Shown: positions 47,830 to 59,893 of the stretch, piece after piece
Numbering within the stretch: the stretch's first letter is position 1
How the letters are laid out: every line of letters starts with the position of its first letter
NCBI RefSeq assembly: GCF_910592395.1
Contig: NC_088318.1
Coordinates: 4,216,001-4,280,000, forward strand
From: Lineus longissimus
Taxonomy: Eukaryota; Nemertea; Pilidiophora; Heteronemertea; Lineidae
Length of the DNA stretch: 64,000 nucleotides
Reading direction: 5' to 3'
Notes under the pieces: generated by a model
Seen by the model: only the letters and a program-made list of their open reading frames with translations
Databases searched by the model: none
What the model was told of the DNA's origin: nothing
Translations under genes and position numbers: made by a program

Positions 47830-49850
47830 GGTGACCCATCACACTAAATCAGGTATCGAGGAGGCCTAGGCCTAATATCACAGACAATGTATAAAAATTA
47901 TGTTAATTTTGGTCCAATTCCAGAAAATGACATAATAAGCCTCATATAATCACCATAGTATTCTGTCAGTCAATTTGGCACAATGTTGAACATAGCATTA
48001 TAATCGTTGACTTTTGGCTAACAACGCTTGATCTGCAGAGAGAGATTTCAGACAAATAACTACATGTACATGTATTTCCAATCAGATTTGAGTCCTCTTG
48101 ATGCATAAGGTGTAAGTTTACATTACTTAGACTGCATGGGAAAGAAATGTTTATATTAGAATTTTATTCATGGCTCATGCACTGTCTCGAGTCTGTCTCA
48201 GTGTCTGTATGCTGTAATTCCACTCTCTGGTCCAAAAAATATCAAGTATCGTCACAAATTTCATTGTGCCCCGACTACTCTATAGGCCGAGTCAAAAGAC
48301 GTCTACGACTACATGCCATGGTGATGGTGTTGACTATAGGCCATTTTCCAGATACGCTGGTACAACCTAGGGTCCATCCAAGGCAATGCCTCTCGAGCCA
48401 TTGTCTGGCGTCTTTTAGTTTTACCGTCATAACCGTGAAGATCTATTGTTAATTGTAAAGACGGTTTGTTGGTCTGACCCTAGGTGGTACTGGTGTCTGG
48501 CAAAGGGCCTATTCAAAGCAAAAAGATTTTTTTTCATGGTAAGTTGAGCTGCCTGTAGAAGTTGGCAGTGGGCAGTATTTACTAGGCATTCTGGGCCCGG
48601 GGGCTATTTCCGGACATTTCGCATAGTCAGTACACACGAAATTGTCCTTACAATTGTCGGATTTCTAGAAATTGTCTTCCTCGGCCATGTCAGCAGCACT
48701 TGCATCTATATTTCACAGAATGCAAGGTCGTAGATTTGGATAAGGGCCTACAAATCTGAATTTAGGGAAGAAGAAACTCTCGCTCATCAATAAAAACCGC
48801 AGGTTCTTCCAGCTCTCCTGCTACAATTATTTTCGTGTTCATGTAGGCACCGCAGTGCCAATCAGTTCGGGACAAGTAACAATTTAGAAACGTTTCCGAA
48901 TTTTAAGTACACGGCATTACACGGTGCATAGCCTTGGGTTAGGCACTTCACTTCGTACGCACATCGGGGGCTGTTTTGGATGCCAGTTTCTGTTTTTAGT
49001 CTACATCGATTCATGTCAAGTATGTAATATTCATAAGATCCGGTATCATCTAGGGGGTATTTGACAAGACGCTTTACTCCGGGACTTACTTCATGCAGAT
49101 ACCCACAGGGTAGTGCATGGGTAGTGGGTAGTGCTTTAAGGGGGTGTCTTATTGTGTGATATATAAGACGTGGGCCCCTGGGCAAGACACTTTGATCAGT
49201 GTGGGGCTTTTTGTTGTAATGACAACTTATATAGATAAGCTGTCTGCTAGGCCGAATTTAGAAACGTTTCCAAATTTTAGACTGGTTCAGAACTGCTACA
49301 TACCTTGCATAGCCATAGGAGGCAGCAGGGTAGCAGCCAGTATCAATGACAGATGCAGGAAGCTTTGACTCAGAATATTGCTTGATTTCATCCGAACAGT
49401 CTTCAATATTCTAATCATTATTCGGTTTGCCTTTTTCTAATCTCTTGTGTGAATGTCTGTTGCAAATTTGTAGCCTAGGTTTTCATAATCTAACACTAGC
49501 CTACAGCAGCCTGTCTATCTATGTAGGCACTGCACAGCCTAGCTTAATTTTGTAGCTACATGTATATCTGCCAGCAGCCATTGATTTGATAAGAGTACAC
49601 TACACTATTAACTAAAGTACTAACATTATTTAGTAATTCAATACATTTATAGCTCTGTGATGCAGTGGACAGTGATGTAAGATAAAACAAATTGTCACTT
49701 CTTACCAAATAGCCTAGGCTATCGATGTACTAGGCCTACCAGTGATAAAGTCATAGTGCATGTGCAGGCCAACACATTTATTAGCTTGTGGTTAAAGTAT
49801 CCTCTCAGTACAGCTGCCTCTATTTGGCTTACATTTCAAATCTTGATCTT
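47830..49850. other. Spacer between divergent RARS2 and LDLRAD-like genes
   Basis: It should contain the promoters of both genes and the first (untranslated or signal-peptide) exon of the LDLRAD-like gene, none of which I can place. A Cys-containing 107-codon open frame lies on the minus strand at 48,862-49,185 with no motif I know. A 20-bp block AATTTAGAAACGTTTCCRAA is duplicated at 48,881 and 49,255. Confidence 0.4.
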
Positions 49851-49860
49851 TAGGTGAAAT

Positions 49861-52800
49861 ATGTGGTCCATTGAAGACCTGTACAACATTACTATACCAA
49901 AGGTGTGCAGTAAGGATCAATACCAATGCATCGATGGAAGCTGTCACACTGGCTCATTTGGGATATGCAGTAAGTAAATCAAACCTCAAGATGTGAAATG
50001 TGGGGCGAATCTGGACCACGTAATCACTGGTCGCTTTACTAGGATGGTCTCGGGGTCCTGTCAGCATTACTGCTGTGGTACTTTACACACCTAGGGAGTG
50101 CACCAGAACAGCAGAAAAGTGCTTTGAGAATGCGTCAGAATAGGAAGAGTGGAACCTCCATTTAAAGCAAATACCTCTCTATTAAGGATAACCTCCCTGT
50201 CAACCTCTCTATTAAGGACACTAGTTTTGGTCTCAAATTGGTTGTTTCCGTTCAATTTGACATCTCTAATCATGACACCTCTTTATTAAGTACAGCACTT
50301 CTTAGTCTTGAGGGTGTCCTTAAAAGAGAGGTTCTACTGTAGTTTGAATTTAACAACCCCTTATCTTATTTCAGAACCCATCCTTGGATACTGCCCGAAA
50401 TTGGCAGCTAGAAGGCACTACTGTCCAGCTGAAGATTTTTGCCAATACACAGACTTCAATTGCTGTAAGTGATTTTGTAGCAGATGCTTTGTGTGGTTGA
50501 TGGCTCCTAAAAGGGATGACCCTCCAAAGGGTTAAAATATATTTAGAGGACTAACAGAGTTAAGGCATTATAACAAAGTTGTCGACTATTCGTACCCAAT
50601 CACCTTTCACTCCACAGGATAGTTTGCATGATCAAATGGCACATAAGATGAAAGAATACGAAATTCGACTGAATTTTCATACCATTCCCAGTGAAGTGAG
50701 CCCACCATGCAGCTATCACCTTTGTGCGGATCCATATATTGAGTTGGAGCTAATGCTAATTATTATATCATTTCCAGTGCGACCCTGTGGAGCATCCAAT
50801 GGAAGATTAGACTATGTTCATAACTGCACAGGTTATCCCGGACTGTGTACCAATAATCCTGAAACATGTCGTAAGTATAGCATGTGCTATAGTGGTAAAT
50901 TATACAGGGTGGTACTTAACCTCCCCGGAGCACTTCCGAATGTTGCAAGCGCTTTGTGCAAGGTTGACTTGAAAACCTACAATAAAAATGCCAAGTTTTC
51001 CTTTGTCAATTTGCCATATTGGCCGCCTGATAGGATTTTACGGCCACCACTTTATTCTGATTCAGGGCCAGCATTCAGAACTGTATACCGTAAACAGCCA
51101 GATATTTGCTGCATTCAGAACTGTATACTGTAAACGGCCAGATATTTGCAGCATTCAGAACTGTATACTGTAAACAGCCAGATATTTGCAGCATTCAGAA
51201 CTGTATACTGTAAACGGCCAGATATTTGCAGCATTCAGAACTGTATACTGTAAACAGCCAGATATTTGCAGCATTCAGAACTGTATACTGTAAACGGCCA
51301 GATATTTGCAGCATTCAGGACTGTATACTGTAAACGGCCAGATATTTGCAGCATTCAGAACTGTATACTGTAAACGGCCAGATATTTGCAGCATTCAGAA
51401 CTGTATACCGTAAACAGCCAGATATTTGCTGCATTCAGAACTGTATACTGTAAACGGCCAGATATTTGCAGCATTCAGAACTGTATACTGTAAACAGCCA
51501 GATATTTGCAGCATTCAGAACTGTATACTGTAAACGGCCAGATATTTGCAGCATTCAGAACTGTATACTGTAAACAGCCAGATATTTGCAGCATTCAGAA
51601 CTGTATACTGTAAACGGCCAGATATTTGCAGGCACTTTATTTTCAAGGATTTTTCGAAATAACCTGGAATGTTATGACAAGGTATTCATAAATTTTGACT
51701 CAATGTTGTATTAGTTCTTTAAATGAGTTGATGTGATCCACTTTACAAGACTAATAAACTTTCTCTTCTAGCTCCACAATGTTTGAAAACAGAGGTCAAA
51801 TGCCGTAAAGAGGGGAAATGTGCTAAGGCGGAGAATTATTGCAGTAAGTTTAAAAAGGTTATCAGATAATGATTTTTGCTAGTTATTCCTTACTAGTTGT
51901 CTGAACACTTCGAGTTTAACATCATTGGTGTGTCTAATCTACCTACATAATACGTCATTCATTCATCTGCGAAAATTTCATACCTATCTTTCCGGAAGGA
52001 AGGGTTTAAATCCACACAGTGACAGAACAGCTGTAGGTAAAATTGTACAGAGGAATTTTGCGTCCGGTAAAAACAAAGATTGGCATCACGTAACCGCAGT
52101 CACCACCTGCCAACATTCTCCGTATGATTATGAAATAAGGTCTGGTGATTTTTTTTCTCTTTTTCAGCGACTTGTGATGGCTTTCGATGTGCAAGTGATG
52201 GAAAATGTGGCTACGGTACACGATGTAATCGGATCAATGAATGTTCGGATGGCTCGGATGAGAGGAACTGTCCCTACAATATGAATAACAATGGTGAATT
52301 ATTAAAGTTTAGCCTTAAATGGAAATCTTTGTTTAAATTAGGCATTTTAGAGCGTGAGTACAAGTTGATGAAATCAAGTCCAAAAATTGTAGTTGATCTT
52401 GATTCAATTTTTGGTCTTGAAAAAGGGCAGTTTTTTTCTTCTCGGGCAAGGATTCGAAATGGATGGGTTGAAGCTTAATCAAGCTGTTTCACTCTTCACA
52501 CCTGTCAGCTCAACTACACCAGTAACGTCTGCCATAGCTAGATCAACAAACAACTGGTCAATTTGCACAAAAAAGTGCACTTCTGCGCTTGTCCTTCTTT
52601 ATTTCAACAAAGATTTCCTTGTTGAGTTGTTCGACCGAACGATGATGACATTGTGAAGTGACGAAGTGTTAACACTTAATCCTTTTGGTTCATTGATCAA
52701 GGCGAACTACTTTTCTAGTGACATAATATAAGTGTTCTAGTGACATAATATAAGTGTTCTAGTGACATAATATAAGTGTTTGACGTGAGAATACGATAAG

Positions 52801-54886
52801 CAGTGTGTGTGAAATGAGAGGTCAGTAGTGAAGTCGCGACGATATTTCGATTTCAGCCTATTTATTGAAATATTACCCATCAAGGATTCTCTGTAGGATT
52901 AAAATTGCTCGTTTTTCTGCCGTGGGCGCTGCTCAAACGAGTGGTTGAAATTGCGGCGACTTCAGATTAAATTGCTACCGCTAAAGGGAAACCTTTGGCT
53001 TCATGGCATTTGGTGTTTAGGTTGCCTTTCTGTATGTCTTAGAAGATGAGACCTTAACTTTGTTAGTGATTTACAAGTTCTCATATATTTTTTTCAGTTG
53101 ACAAATATGCAGTTGTTGGGGTTTTTTTTGTTGTCGTGGTGATCACGGGACTTTGTTGCCTCTGCTTCTGTCGAAAGCGTTTGCGACGTTGTAGAGGTAA
53201 GTGTTGATTATTTTTAGAAGGATTAGATTAACACAGATTACGAAATTATTCATGTCAACAATGTCGTTCTAGTGCCCAGTTGTTGCTGGGAATACAAAAG
53301 CATACTCATCTGACACTTTTTTTAGAAGTCAGGTGTTAACTTGACAAATTCTTAATTGACTGTTCTTAAGCATTTCTCTCACTAGAAAAACCTAATCTTT
53401 TTTCAAGTTGGCAGACAATAGGTGGGGCCGGGTCGGCCCCCCTTAAATCCACCCCTGACCCAAATTGCCTCCGGCTGATATTGAAACTGTTTTTTTTTTC
53501 AGAGAGAGGAAGGTTTCAGCGGCCAACTGTGCCACCTCCAGACACCACGGCAGTGACACTGTCTGTACGGAGCTCTCCTACGTTAAATCAAGAGGCTGTA
53601 AGTGAATCGGGGGAATAGTCAGTAATATCAGAAATCAGCTATTATAAATGTGCTGGTGTCGAAGTGTGATATACCGAAATTCCATCCCAAGGATACATTG
53701 TTGACCAAGGCAGCTCTGAGTCATTGTCTTTAACTGCATTTCTATTTTCCAGGACTATCAGTTATAACGACTAGGGTACCCCTTTAACTTGGGTGTGGGA
53801 TTTACTAGGATGGGGGATAATACCCCTGCTTGACACCATGCCCCGCCACTGGTAGTATCACACTAGTTGATTTCTGAAAACGATTTTCGCCAGTGTTGAG
53901 AGGCAGTTTTCGACATGGCTTGTGAATTTCAGTCTAGTGCGTTGTTTAGTGCAGTTCAAATATTTGTGTTTGGAGAAGTTGCGGTCCTGCTGGAAGCCAT
54001 TTTTGTGTGGAAAACCAACATATCTTGTGACCAAGTTGCATGTCTTTCTTATTTCAGGTGACCCTGACAACCGGTCACGCGAGGGATGCTGCCAGTGCCA
54101 CCCCATCGGCGCCTGAGCGAGAGACGACACCACCACCGTCGTACTTTGAAGTGATACGGAGCGCTCCCATTGAGAGGCACGCTGCATCAGGCTCACAATC
54201 ACAGGTGAGTATTACAGTAGAACCACTCTATCACTTACACCCCTCGGACTGACAAGTGCTGTCCTTTACTCCTTCACTGCCAGTAACGTTTTAAAACGTT
54301 ATTGAAAATAGGTCGCTAAATTGCCAATAACGTTTCAAAACGTTTTATCTCGGTGTTTCCATCTTCCCATCAAAAGTAAACCAAACTATTGATTCTACGT
54401 TGATTTAAACCTCCCGCCATGTCTTCGGAAGTGTTCTCGGAAGCGTTCGGCTCAATCTCGTCACCAGGAAGTGGGTATTTCGAGTCAGGTGAATTGGTGA
54501 AGATAGACCAATTTGAGACCAATTAGCGTGATCAGTCTGATTCTGATGGTGATAATGACCAGGCATTTTGGGGTAATGATATAAGTTGTAGTGACAATGA
54601 CTCAGGTGATGGTGGGCAGGGGGCGCAGCCTGCTGCAGGTGGGAATCAAGCTGCATGAGGTCGAGGGCGCCAAAGAGGGCCTGCTCCAAAAAAGTGGTAA
54701 AAATGGCAAAAATGCTGGCAAGATGGGGGAATAACTTTAAAATAGGGCTGGCAGTGAAAGAGTTAACAGAGAGGTGTCCTGATTAGCGTGCCAGTGGTTT
54801 CAACTTCCAATACCCGTCTTTTATACTTTCAGCTTCCAACCTATGAAGAGATTATGGAGTTGAAAGAATTCAATGGAAAAGGGTGA
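49861..54886 (+). CDS. LDLRAD-like single-pass receptor with LDLa domain and PPxY tail
   Basis: Nine coding exons join in phase, 294 codons: 49,861-49,969; 50,375-50,464; 50,778-50,870; 51,772-51,843; 52,168-52,293; 53,098-53,196; 53,503-53,597; 54,058-54,204; 54,833-54,886. Residues 16-121 form a Cys-rich ectodomain (each exon one small Cys module). 124-156 is a canonical LDLa with six Cys and the calcium motif NECSDGSDERNC. A TM helix spans about 168-188, followed by CRKRLRRCR. The tail has PPPSY (253-257, PPxY) and LPTY (278-281, LPxY) before the stop. In LDLRAD3/LDLRAD4 and PMEPA1 such motifs recruit NEDD4-family E3 ligases through WW domains, so a role in ligase recruitment or trafficking is inferred. 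Oddity: no signal peptide after ATG 49,861, and TGA lies in frame just upstream, so an upstream exon cannot join in this frame unless an acceptor lies inside the exon. Introns hold a 40-bp satellite and nested transposons. Confidence 0.85.
50146..50340. mobile_element. Pogo/Tigger-like MITE copy 3
   Basis: Starts AGTGGAACCTCCATTTAAAG and ends AAAAGAGAGGTTCTACTGT. It holds a duplicated CCTCTCTATTAAGGA block and TGGTTGTTTCCGTTCAATTT. It lies in the first intron of the LDLRAD-like gene, ending about 35 bp before exon 2. Confidence 0.85.
51068..51631 (+). repeat. 40-bp satellite, 14 units, with higher-order structure
   Basis: Unit: GCCAGATATTTGCAGCATTC + AGAACTGTATACTGTAAACR. The last base alternates A/G between units, giving an 80-bp period. 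A variant pair (CTGTATACCG and TTTGCTGC) recurs after exactly 320 bp (51,088 and 51,408), i.e. eight units. It lies in the LDLRAD-like intron between exons 3 and 4. Confidence 0.95.
52721..52788 (+). repeat. 22-bp triplication
   Basis: Three copies of GTGTTCTAGTGACATAATAT + AA within the LDLRAD-like intron before the TM exon. Confidence 0.9.
54215..54800 (+). mobile_element. Pogo/Tigger-like MITE copy 4, split by a piggyBac-like element
   Basis: Left part (CAGTAGAACCACTCTATCAC ... GACAAGTGCTGTCC) and right part (CAGAGAGGTGTCCTGATTAG) match consecutive parts of copy 1 at 16,121-16,200. The TA before it lies 9 bp after the donor of LDLRAD-like exon 8. Confidence 0.8.
54269..54762 (+). mobile_element. 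piggyBac-like internally deleted element
   Basis: The ends CTCCTTCACTGCCAG and CTGGCAGTGAAAGAG are inverted repeats; flanks are TTTA (left) and TTAA (right), i.e. a TTAA target with one change. Subterminal AACGTTTTAAAACGTT and AACGTTTCAAAACGTT are repeated. ATG 54,419 opens a frame MSSEVFSEAFGSISSPGSG... with a stop at 54,524. The frame then continues as an acidic Asp/Ser/Gly stretch to TGA 54,656, like the acidic N terminus of piggyBac transposases. The catalytic part is missing, so the element is non-autonomous. Confidence 0.75.
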
Positions 54887-56200
54887 TAGGTTTGTATTTA
54901 CACCAAGATACCGCATAGCAGTTTGGCAGTTGCTCCTGGTGTAGACTTGACGGAAGCAGAGCCAATGACAGAAGACAATCATAGCGAATGTCCCTTGCCT
55001 CTTAAGATGGCTTAACCATCATGTTGCAATTAAGTAAGGTAGTGATTACCTCAGACTTTCAGGACCATACGACTCAAGCTTGTCGTTCTCTCAGTTTTTA
55101 CTGACGAAGACATTTTATTTTATACTCCATTGCATGAGAAAATGACAGTCTGATATTTTGTGATTTTGCACAAAAAGTGAAATATTTCAACAAATTGCAT
55201 TTTATTTGAAACTTTAAAGGTGTACGCTGTTTGTAATTACTGGTGGTCCAGGAAAATAGAAATGCAGTTTTGCACAATGCCGTAGTGCAGTTATCATGCA
55301 AATGAATTGGCTGAAATTGCTATTTGAAGTATTTGTATGTCTGTCTGCCCAACGTCAATGCTGAAATTTGTGTTGAGTAAATATTTATACAATTGGAAAT
55401 TTTCAAATTCAATTATAAATTACAAATTTTTTAAAAACGCAATCAAAATTCCTTTCTTTGCCAGCATTGGACAGCTTGACCGAGAACGACCCATTTGAAG
55501 CAAAATACTGACATATTTTCCCAAGCCATTTTGGGCCTGTTTTGCATGCATTGATATTTTAAATAGAGCAGGGGAGAAATTCCTACATGTTATCAAATAT
55601 TGAGCCAGTACTCAAAGCTGGGGTTCTCGTGTAAAACATAAGGGCCCTCACATGGTACCCAACCGGACCAGACAAGATCAGACTGGATCACATCGCATTG
55701 TCTTGTGAGATCGGGCAATGAGCCCGGCCCATGTTTGTTACTTTCTACTGGCAATAAATGTTCTTGTTGATTTAAGGTTAATGGTAGCTAGCCGGCGTGT
55801 TTCATGCAGAGTCAAAAGCCTAAATGTTTTAGTTTTCTTGGAGTTTTGTCTAAAGATAGGATTTGATAAAGAAATTGTTGTGTGCAAAAGCATGTTCTTA
55901 CTGGTAACTCAGGTCTGAATGTATTCAATGTGAGATTAGGAGATTACTGACTCTTTGTACAATGTACATGCAGCATCCTTGACAATTTCATTGCAGGGGG
56001 GTCACTCCTGATTACATGAGCATCCAAAAATGCAGGCGTGTTTTGGGTCAGCAAAGTCTGACCCAGACCTCAAGCCCCGCAATGTCTCCAGGGGCATGCT
56101 CTAAAGGATGTCTGCTACCCACAATGTGCCCCTGATTATCGACTCTCTGTTACTCTGATACCAATAAACAGTCATATTTATCCTAGCTCAATTTGTGGGA
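54887..56200 (+). other. Probable 3' UTR and downstream sequence of the LDLRAD-like gene
   Basis: No coding exon seen. AATAAA occurs at about 55,753 and 56,164; either could be the polyadenylation signal. AT-rich, with a Cys-poor 66-codon frame at 55,718 that I do not regard as a gene. Confidence 0.4.
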
Positions 56201-56210
56201 GATACATGTA

Positions 56211-56388
56211 CAACGGAACTTCCCTCAACGGACACCTCTCTATTAAGGACACCCTCTCTATTAGGGACACCAGTTTTGGTACCAACTTGGTTGCTTCCAT
56301 TCAATTTGATCTTTCTAATCAGGACACCTTTTTATTAAGGACAGCACTTGTCAGTCACCAGGATGTCCTTAATTGAGAGGTTCTACTG
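56211..56388. mobile_element. Pogo/Tigger-like MITE copy 5
   Basis: 178 bp, TA on both sides, left end CAACGGAACTTCCCTCAACG, right end TTGAGAGGTTCTACTG. Same interior as copies 2 and 3 (TTGGTTGCTTCCATTCAATT). Confidence 0.85.
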
Positions 56389-56933
56389 TACATGAATACC
56401 AAAATAAGGGGTTATAAATGTAACCCTATACCAGCAGTAGAGGGTGAAAGATGTGCCAGCAAAAGGGGGCAGAGATTTGAGACAGCTGTACCCGCTGGAG
56501 GGGGTCTATTAAAAACTCTGCGTAAAGTGATGCCCTAATCTTGTAATCGAGTGGCCCTCCGTGGAATTTCTTCATCAGAATCTTGGAGGAAATGAACCTC
56601 TACATGGAATCATTTCAAGGACATGAAGGAATATAGCTGACCATCCACCCAGCAGTGGAAAAAAACCAGCAATTTTTTAGTGAATTATATACAGGGTAAT
56701 TTAGTATTGTTTGTACATATACCTGTATGTAAATGTTTAGCGTTATTAATTTATGTGACAAATATACCGTACAGTTATACAGATACTTATATAAGTGGTT
56801 GTCATCTTTATTCTGTTTACTGCTGATGTATTCTTGACTTTTACTGATTTGGAGTTAGACAGCTGCCATGTCTGCATATTCTGGGCTTGATTTCGTTGGA
56901 TTCTTTCGACCAATGATCATTCTGTTGTTACCA

Positions 56934-59829
56934 GTTCTCTACCAATAGGAGCCACAGAGGACTTGTAGCTCGGACTCGAGTTCTCTACCAATAGGAGCCA
57001 CAGAGGACTTGTAGCTCGGACTCGAGTTCTCTACCAATAGGAGCCTCAGTGGACTTGTAGCTCGGACTCGAGTTCTCTACCAATAGGAGCCACAGTGGAC
57101 ATGTAGCTCGGACTAGAGTTCTCTACCAATAGGAGCCACAGTGGACTTGTAGCTCGGACTCGAGTTCTCTACCAATAGGAGCCACAGTGGACTTGTAGCT
57201 CGGACTCGAGTTCTCTACCAATAGGAGCCACAGTGGACTTGTAGCTCGGACTCGAGTTCTCTACCAATAGGAGCCACAGTGGACTTGTAGCTCGGACTCG
57301 AGTTCTCTACCAATAGGAGCCACAGTGGACTTGTAGCTCGGACTCGAGTTCTCTACCAATAGGAGCCACAGTGAACTTGTAGCTCGGACTCGAGTTCTCT
57401 ACCAATAGGAGCCACAGTGGACTTGTAGCTCGGACTCGAGTTCTCTACCAATAGGAGCCACAGTGAACTTGTAGCTCGGACTAGAGTTCTCTACCAATAG
57501 GAGCCACAGTGAACTTGTAGCTCGGACTCGAGTTCTCTACCAATAGGAGCCACAGTGAACTTGTAGCTCGGACTCGAGTTCTCTACCAATAGGAGCCACA
57601 GTGGACTTGTAGCTCGGACTCGAGTTCTCTACCAATAGGAGCCACAGTGAACTTGTAGCTCGGACTCGAGTTCTCTACCAATAGGAGCCACAGTGGACTT
57701 GTAGCTCGGACTCGAGTTCTCTACCAATAGGAGCCACAGTGAACTTGTAGCTCGGACTAGAGTTCTCTACCAATAGGAGCCACAGTGGACTTGTAGCTCG
57801 GACTCGAGTTCTCTACCAATAGGAGCCACAGTGAACTTGTAGCTCGGACTCGAGTTCTCTACCAATAGGAGCCACAGTGGACTTGTAGCTCGGACTCGAG
57901 TTCTCTACCAATAGGAGCCACAGTGGACTTGTAGCTCGGACTCGAGTTCTCTACCAATAGGAGCCACAGTGGACTTGTAGCTCGGACTAGAGTTCTCTAC
58001 CAATAGGAGCCACAGTGGACTTGTAGCTCGGACTAGAGTTCTCTACCAATAGGAGCCTCAGTAGACTTGTAGCTCGGACTCGAGTTCTCTACCAATAGGA
58101 GCCACAGTGGACTTGTAACTCGGACTCGAGTTCTCTACCAATAGGAGCCACAGTGGACTTGTAGCTCGGACTCGAGTTCTCTACCAATAGGAGCCACAGT
58201 GGACTTGTAGCTCGGACTCGAGTTCTCTACCAATAGGAGCCACAGTGGACTTGTAACTCGGACTCGAGTTCTCTACCAATAGGAGCCACAGTGAACTTGT
58301 AGCTCGGACTAGAGTTCTCTACCAATAGGAGCCACAGTGGACTTGTAACTCGGACTAGAGTTCTCTACCAATAGGAGCCACAGTGGACATGTAGCTCGGA
58401 CTAGAGTTCTCTACCAATAGGAGCCACAGTGGACTTGTAGCTCGGACTAGAGTTCTCTACCAATAGGAGCCACAGTGGACTTGTAGCTCGGACTCGAGTT
58501 CTCTACCAATAGGAGCCACAGTGGACTTGTAGCTCGGACTCGAGTTCTCTACCAATAGGAGCCACAGTGAACTTGTAGCTCGGACTCGAGTTCTCTACCA
58601 ATAGGAGCCACAGTGGACATGTAGCTCGGACTAGAGTTCTCTACCAATAGGAGCCACAGTGGACTTGTAGCTCGGACTCGAGTTCTCTACCAATAGGAGC
58701 CACAGTGGACTTGTAGCTCGGACTCGAGTTCTCTACCAATAGGAGCCACAGTGGACTTGTAGCTCGGACTCGAGTTCTCTACCAATAGGAGCCACAGTGG
58801 ACTTGTAGCTCGGACTCGAGTTCTCTACCAATAGGAGCCACAGTGGACATGTAGCTCGGACTAGAGTTCTCTACCAATAGGAGCCACAGTGGACTTGTAG
58901 CTCGGACTAGAGTTCTCTACCAATAGGAGCCACAGTGAACTTGTAGCTCGGACTCGAGTTCTCTACCAATAGGAGCCACAGTGAACATGTAGCTCGGACT
59001 AGAGTTCTCTACCAATAGGAGCCACAGAGGACTTGTAGCTCGGACTCGAGTTCTCTACCAATAGGAGCCACAGTGGACTTGTAGCTCGGACTCGAGTTCT
59101 CTACCAATAGGAGCCACAGTGGACTTGTAGCTCGGACTCGAGTTCTCTACCAATAGGAGCCACAGTGGACTTGTAGCTCGGACTCGAGTTCTCTACCAAT
59201 AGGAGCCACAGAGGACTTGTAGCTCGGACTAGAGTTCTCTACCAATAGGAGCCACAGTGGACTTGTAGCTCGGACTCGAGTTCTCTACCAATAGGAGCCA
59301 CAGTGAACTTGTAGCTCGGACTAGAGTTCTCTACCAATAGGAGCCACAGAGGACTTGTAGCTCGGACTAGAGTTCTCTACCAATAGGAGCCACAGTGGAC
59401 TTGTAGCTCGGACTCGAGTTCTCTACCAATAGGAGCCTCAGTGGACTTGTAGCTCGGACTCGAGTTCTCTACCAATAGGAGCCACAGTGGACTTGTAGCT
59501 CGGACTCGAGTTCTCTACCAATAGGAGCCACAGTGAACTTGTAGCTCGGACTAGAGTTCTCTACCAATAGGAGCCACAGAGGACTTGTAGCTCGGACTAG
59601 AGTTCTCTACCAATAGGAGCCACAGTGGACTTGTAGCTCGGACTCGAGTTCTCTACCAATAGGAGCCTCAGTGGACTTGTAGCTCGGACTCGAGTTCTCT
59701 ACCAATAGGAGCCACAGTGGACTTGTAGCTCGGACTCGAGTTCTCTACCAATAGGAGCCACAGTGGACTTGTAGCTCGGACTCGAGTTCTCTACCAATAG
59801 GAGCCACAGTGGACTTGTAACTCGGACTT
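56934..59829 (+). repeat. 46-bp satellite, 63 tandem units
   Basis: Unit: GTTCTCTACCAATAGGAGCC + ACAGTGGACTTGTAGCTCGG + ACTCGA. Units differ at a few sites only (GTGGAC/GTGAAC/GAGGAC, CTTG/CATG, CTCGAG/CTAGAG, GCCACAG/GCCTCAG). Length 2,896 bp is 62.96 units with almost no indels. A five-unit block (230 bp) is duplicated at about 59,291-59,520 and 59,521-59,750, showing recent segmental amplification. Units carry CCAAT. It lies between the convergent LDLRAD-like and EXOSC7 genes. Confidence 0.98.
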
Positions 59830-59893
59830 GACTGCCAGCAGAGGTCCCTGGTCGGAACCCCACTGCCAGCAGAGGTCCCTGGTCGGAACCCCA
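59830..59893 (+). repeat. Short tandem duplication at the satellite edge
   Basis: ACTGCCAGCAGAGGTCCCTG + GTCGGAACCCC is present twice directly after the last satellite unit. Confidence 0.9.

Noticed and set aside
52281-52656. Open frames following the LDLa exon
   Set aside because: They begin at the donor of the LDLa exon (GTGAATT) and run through intron sequence. The TM exon at 53,098 joins in phase instead.
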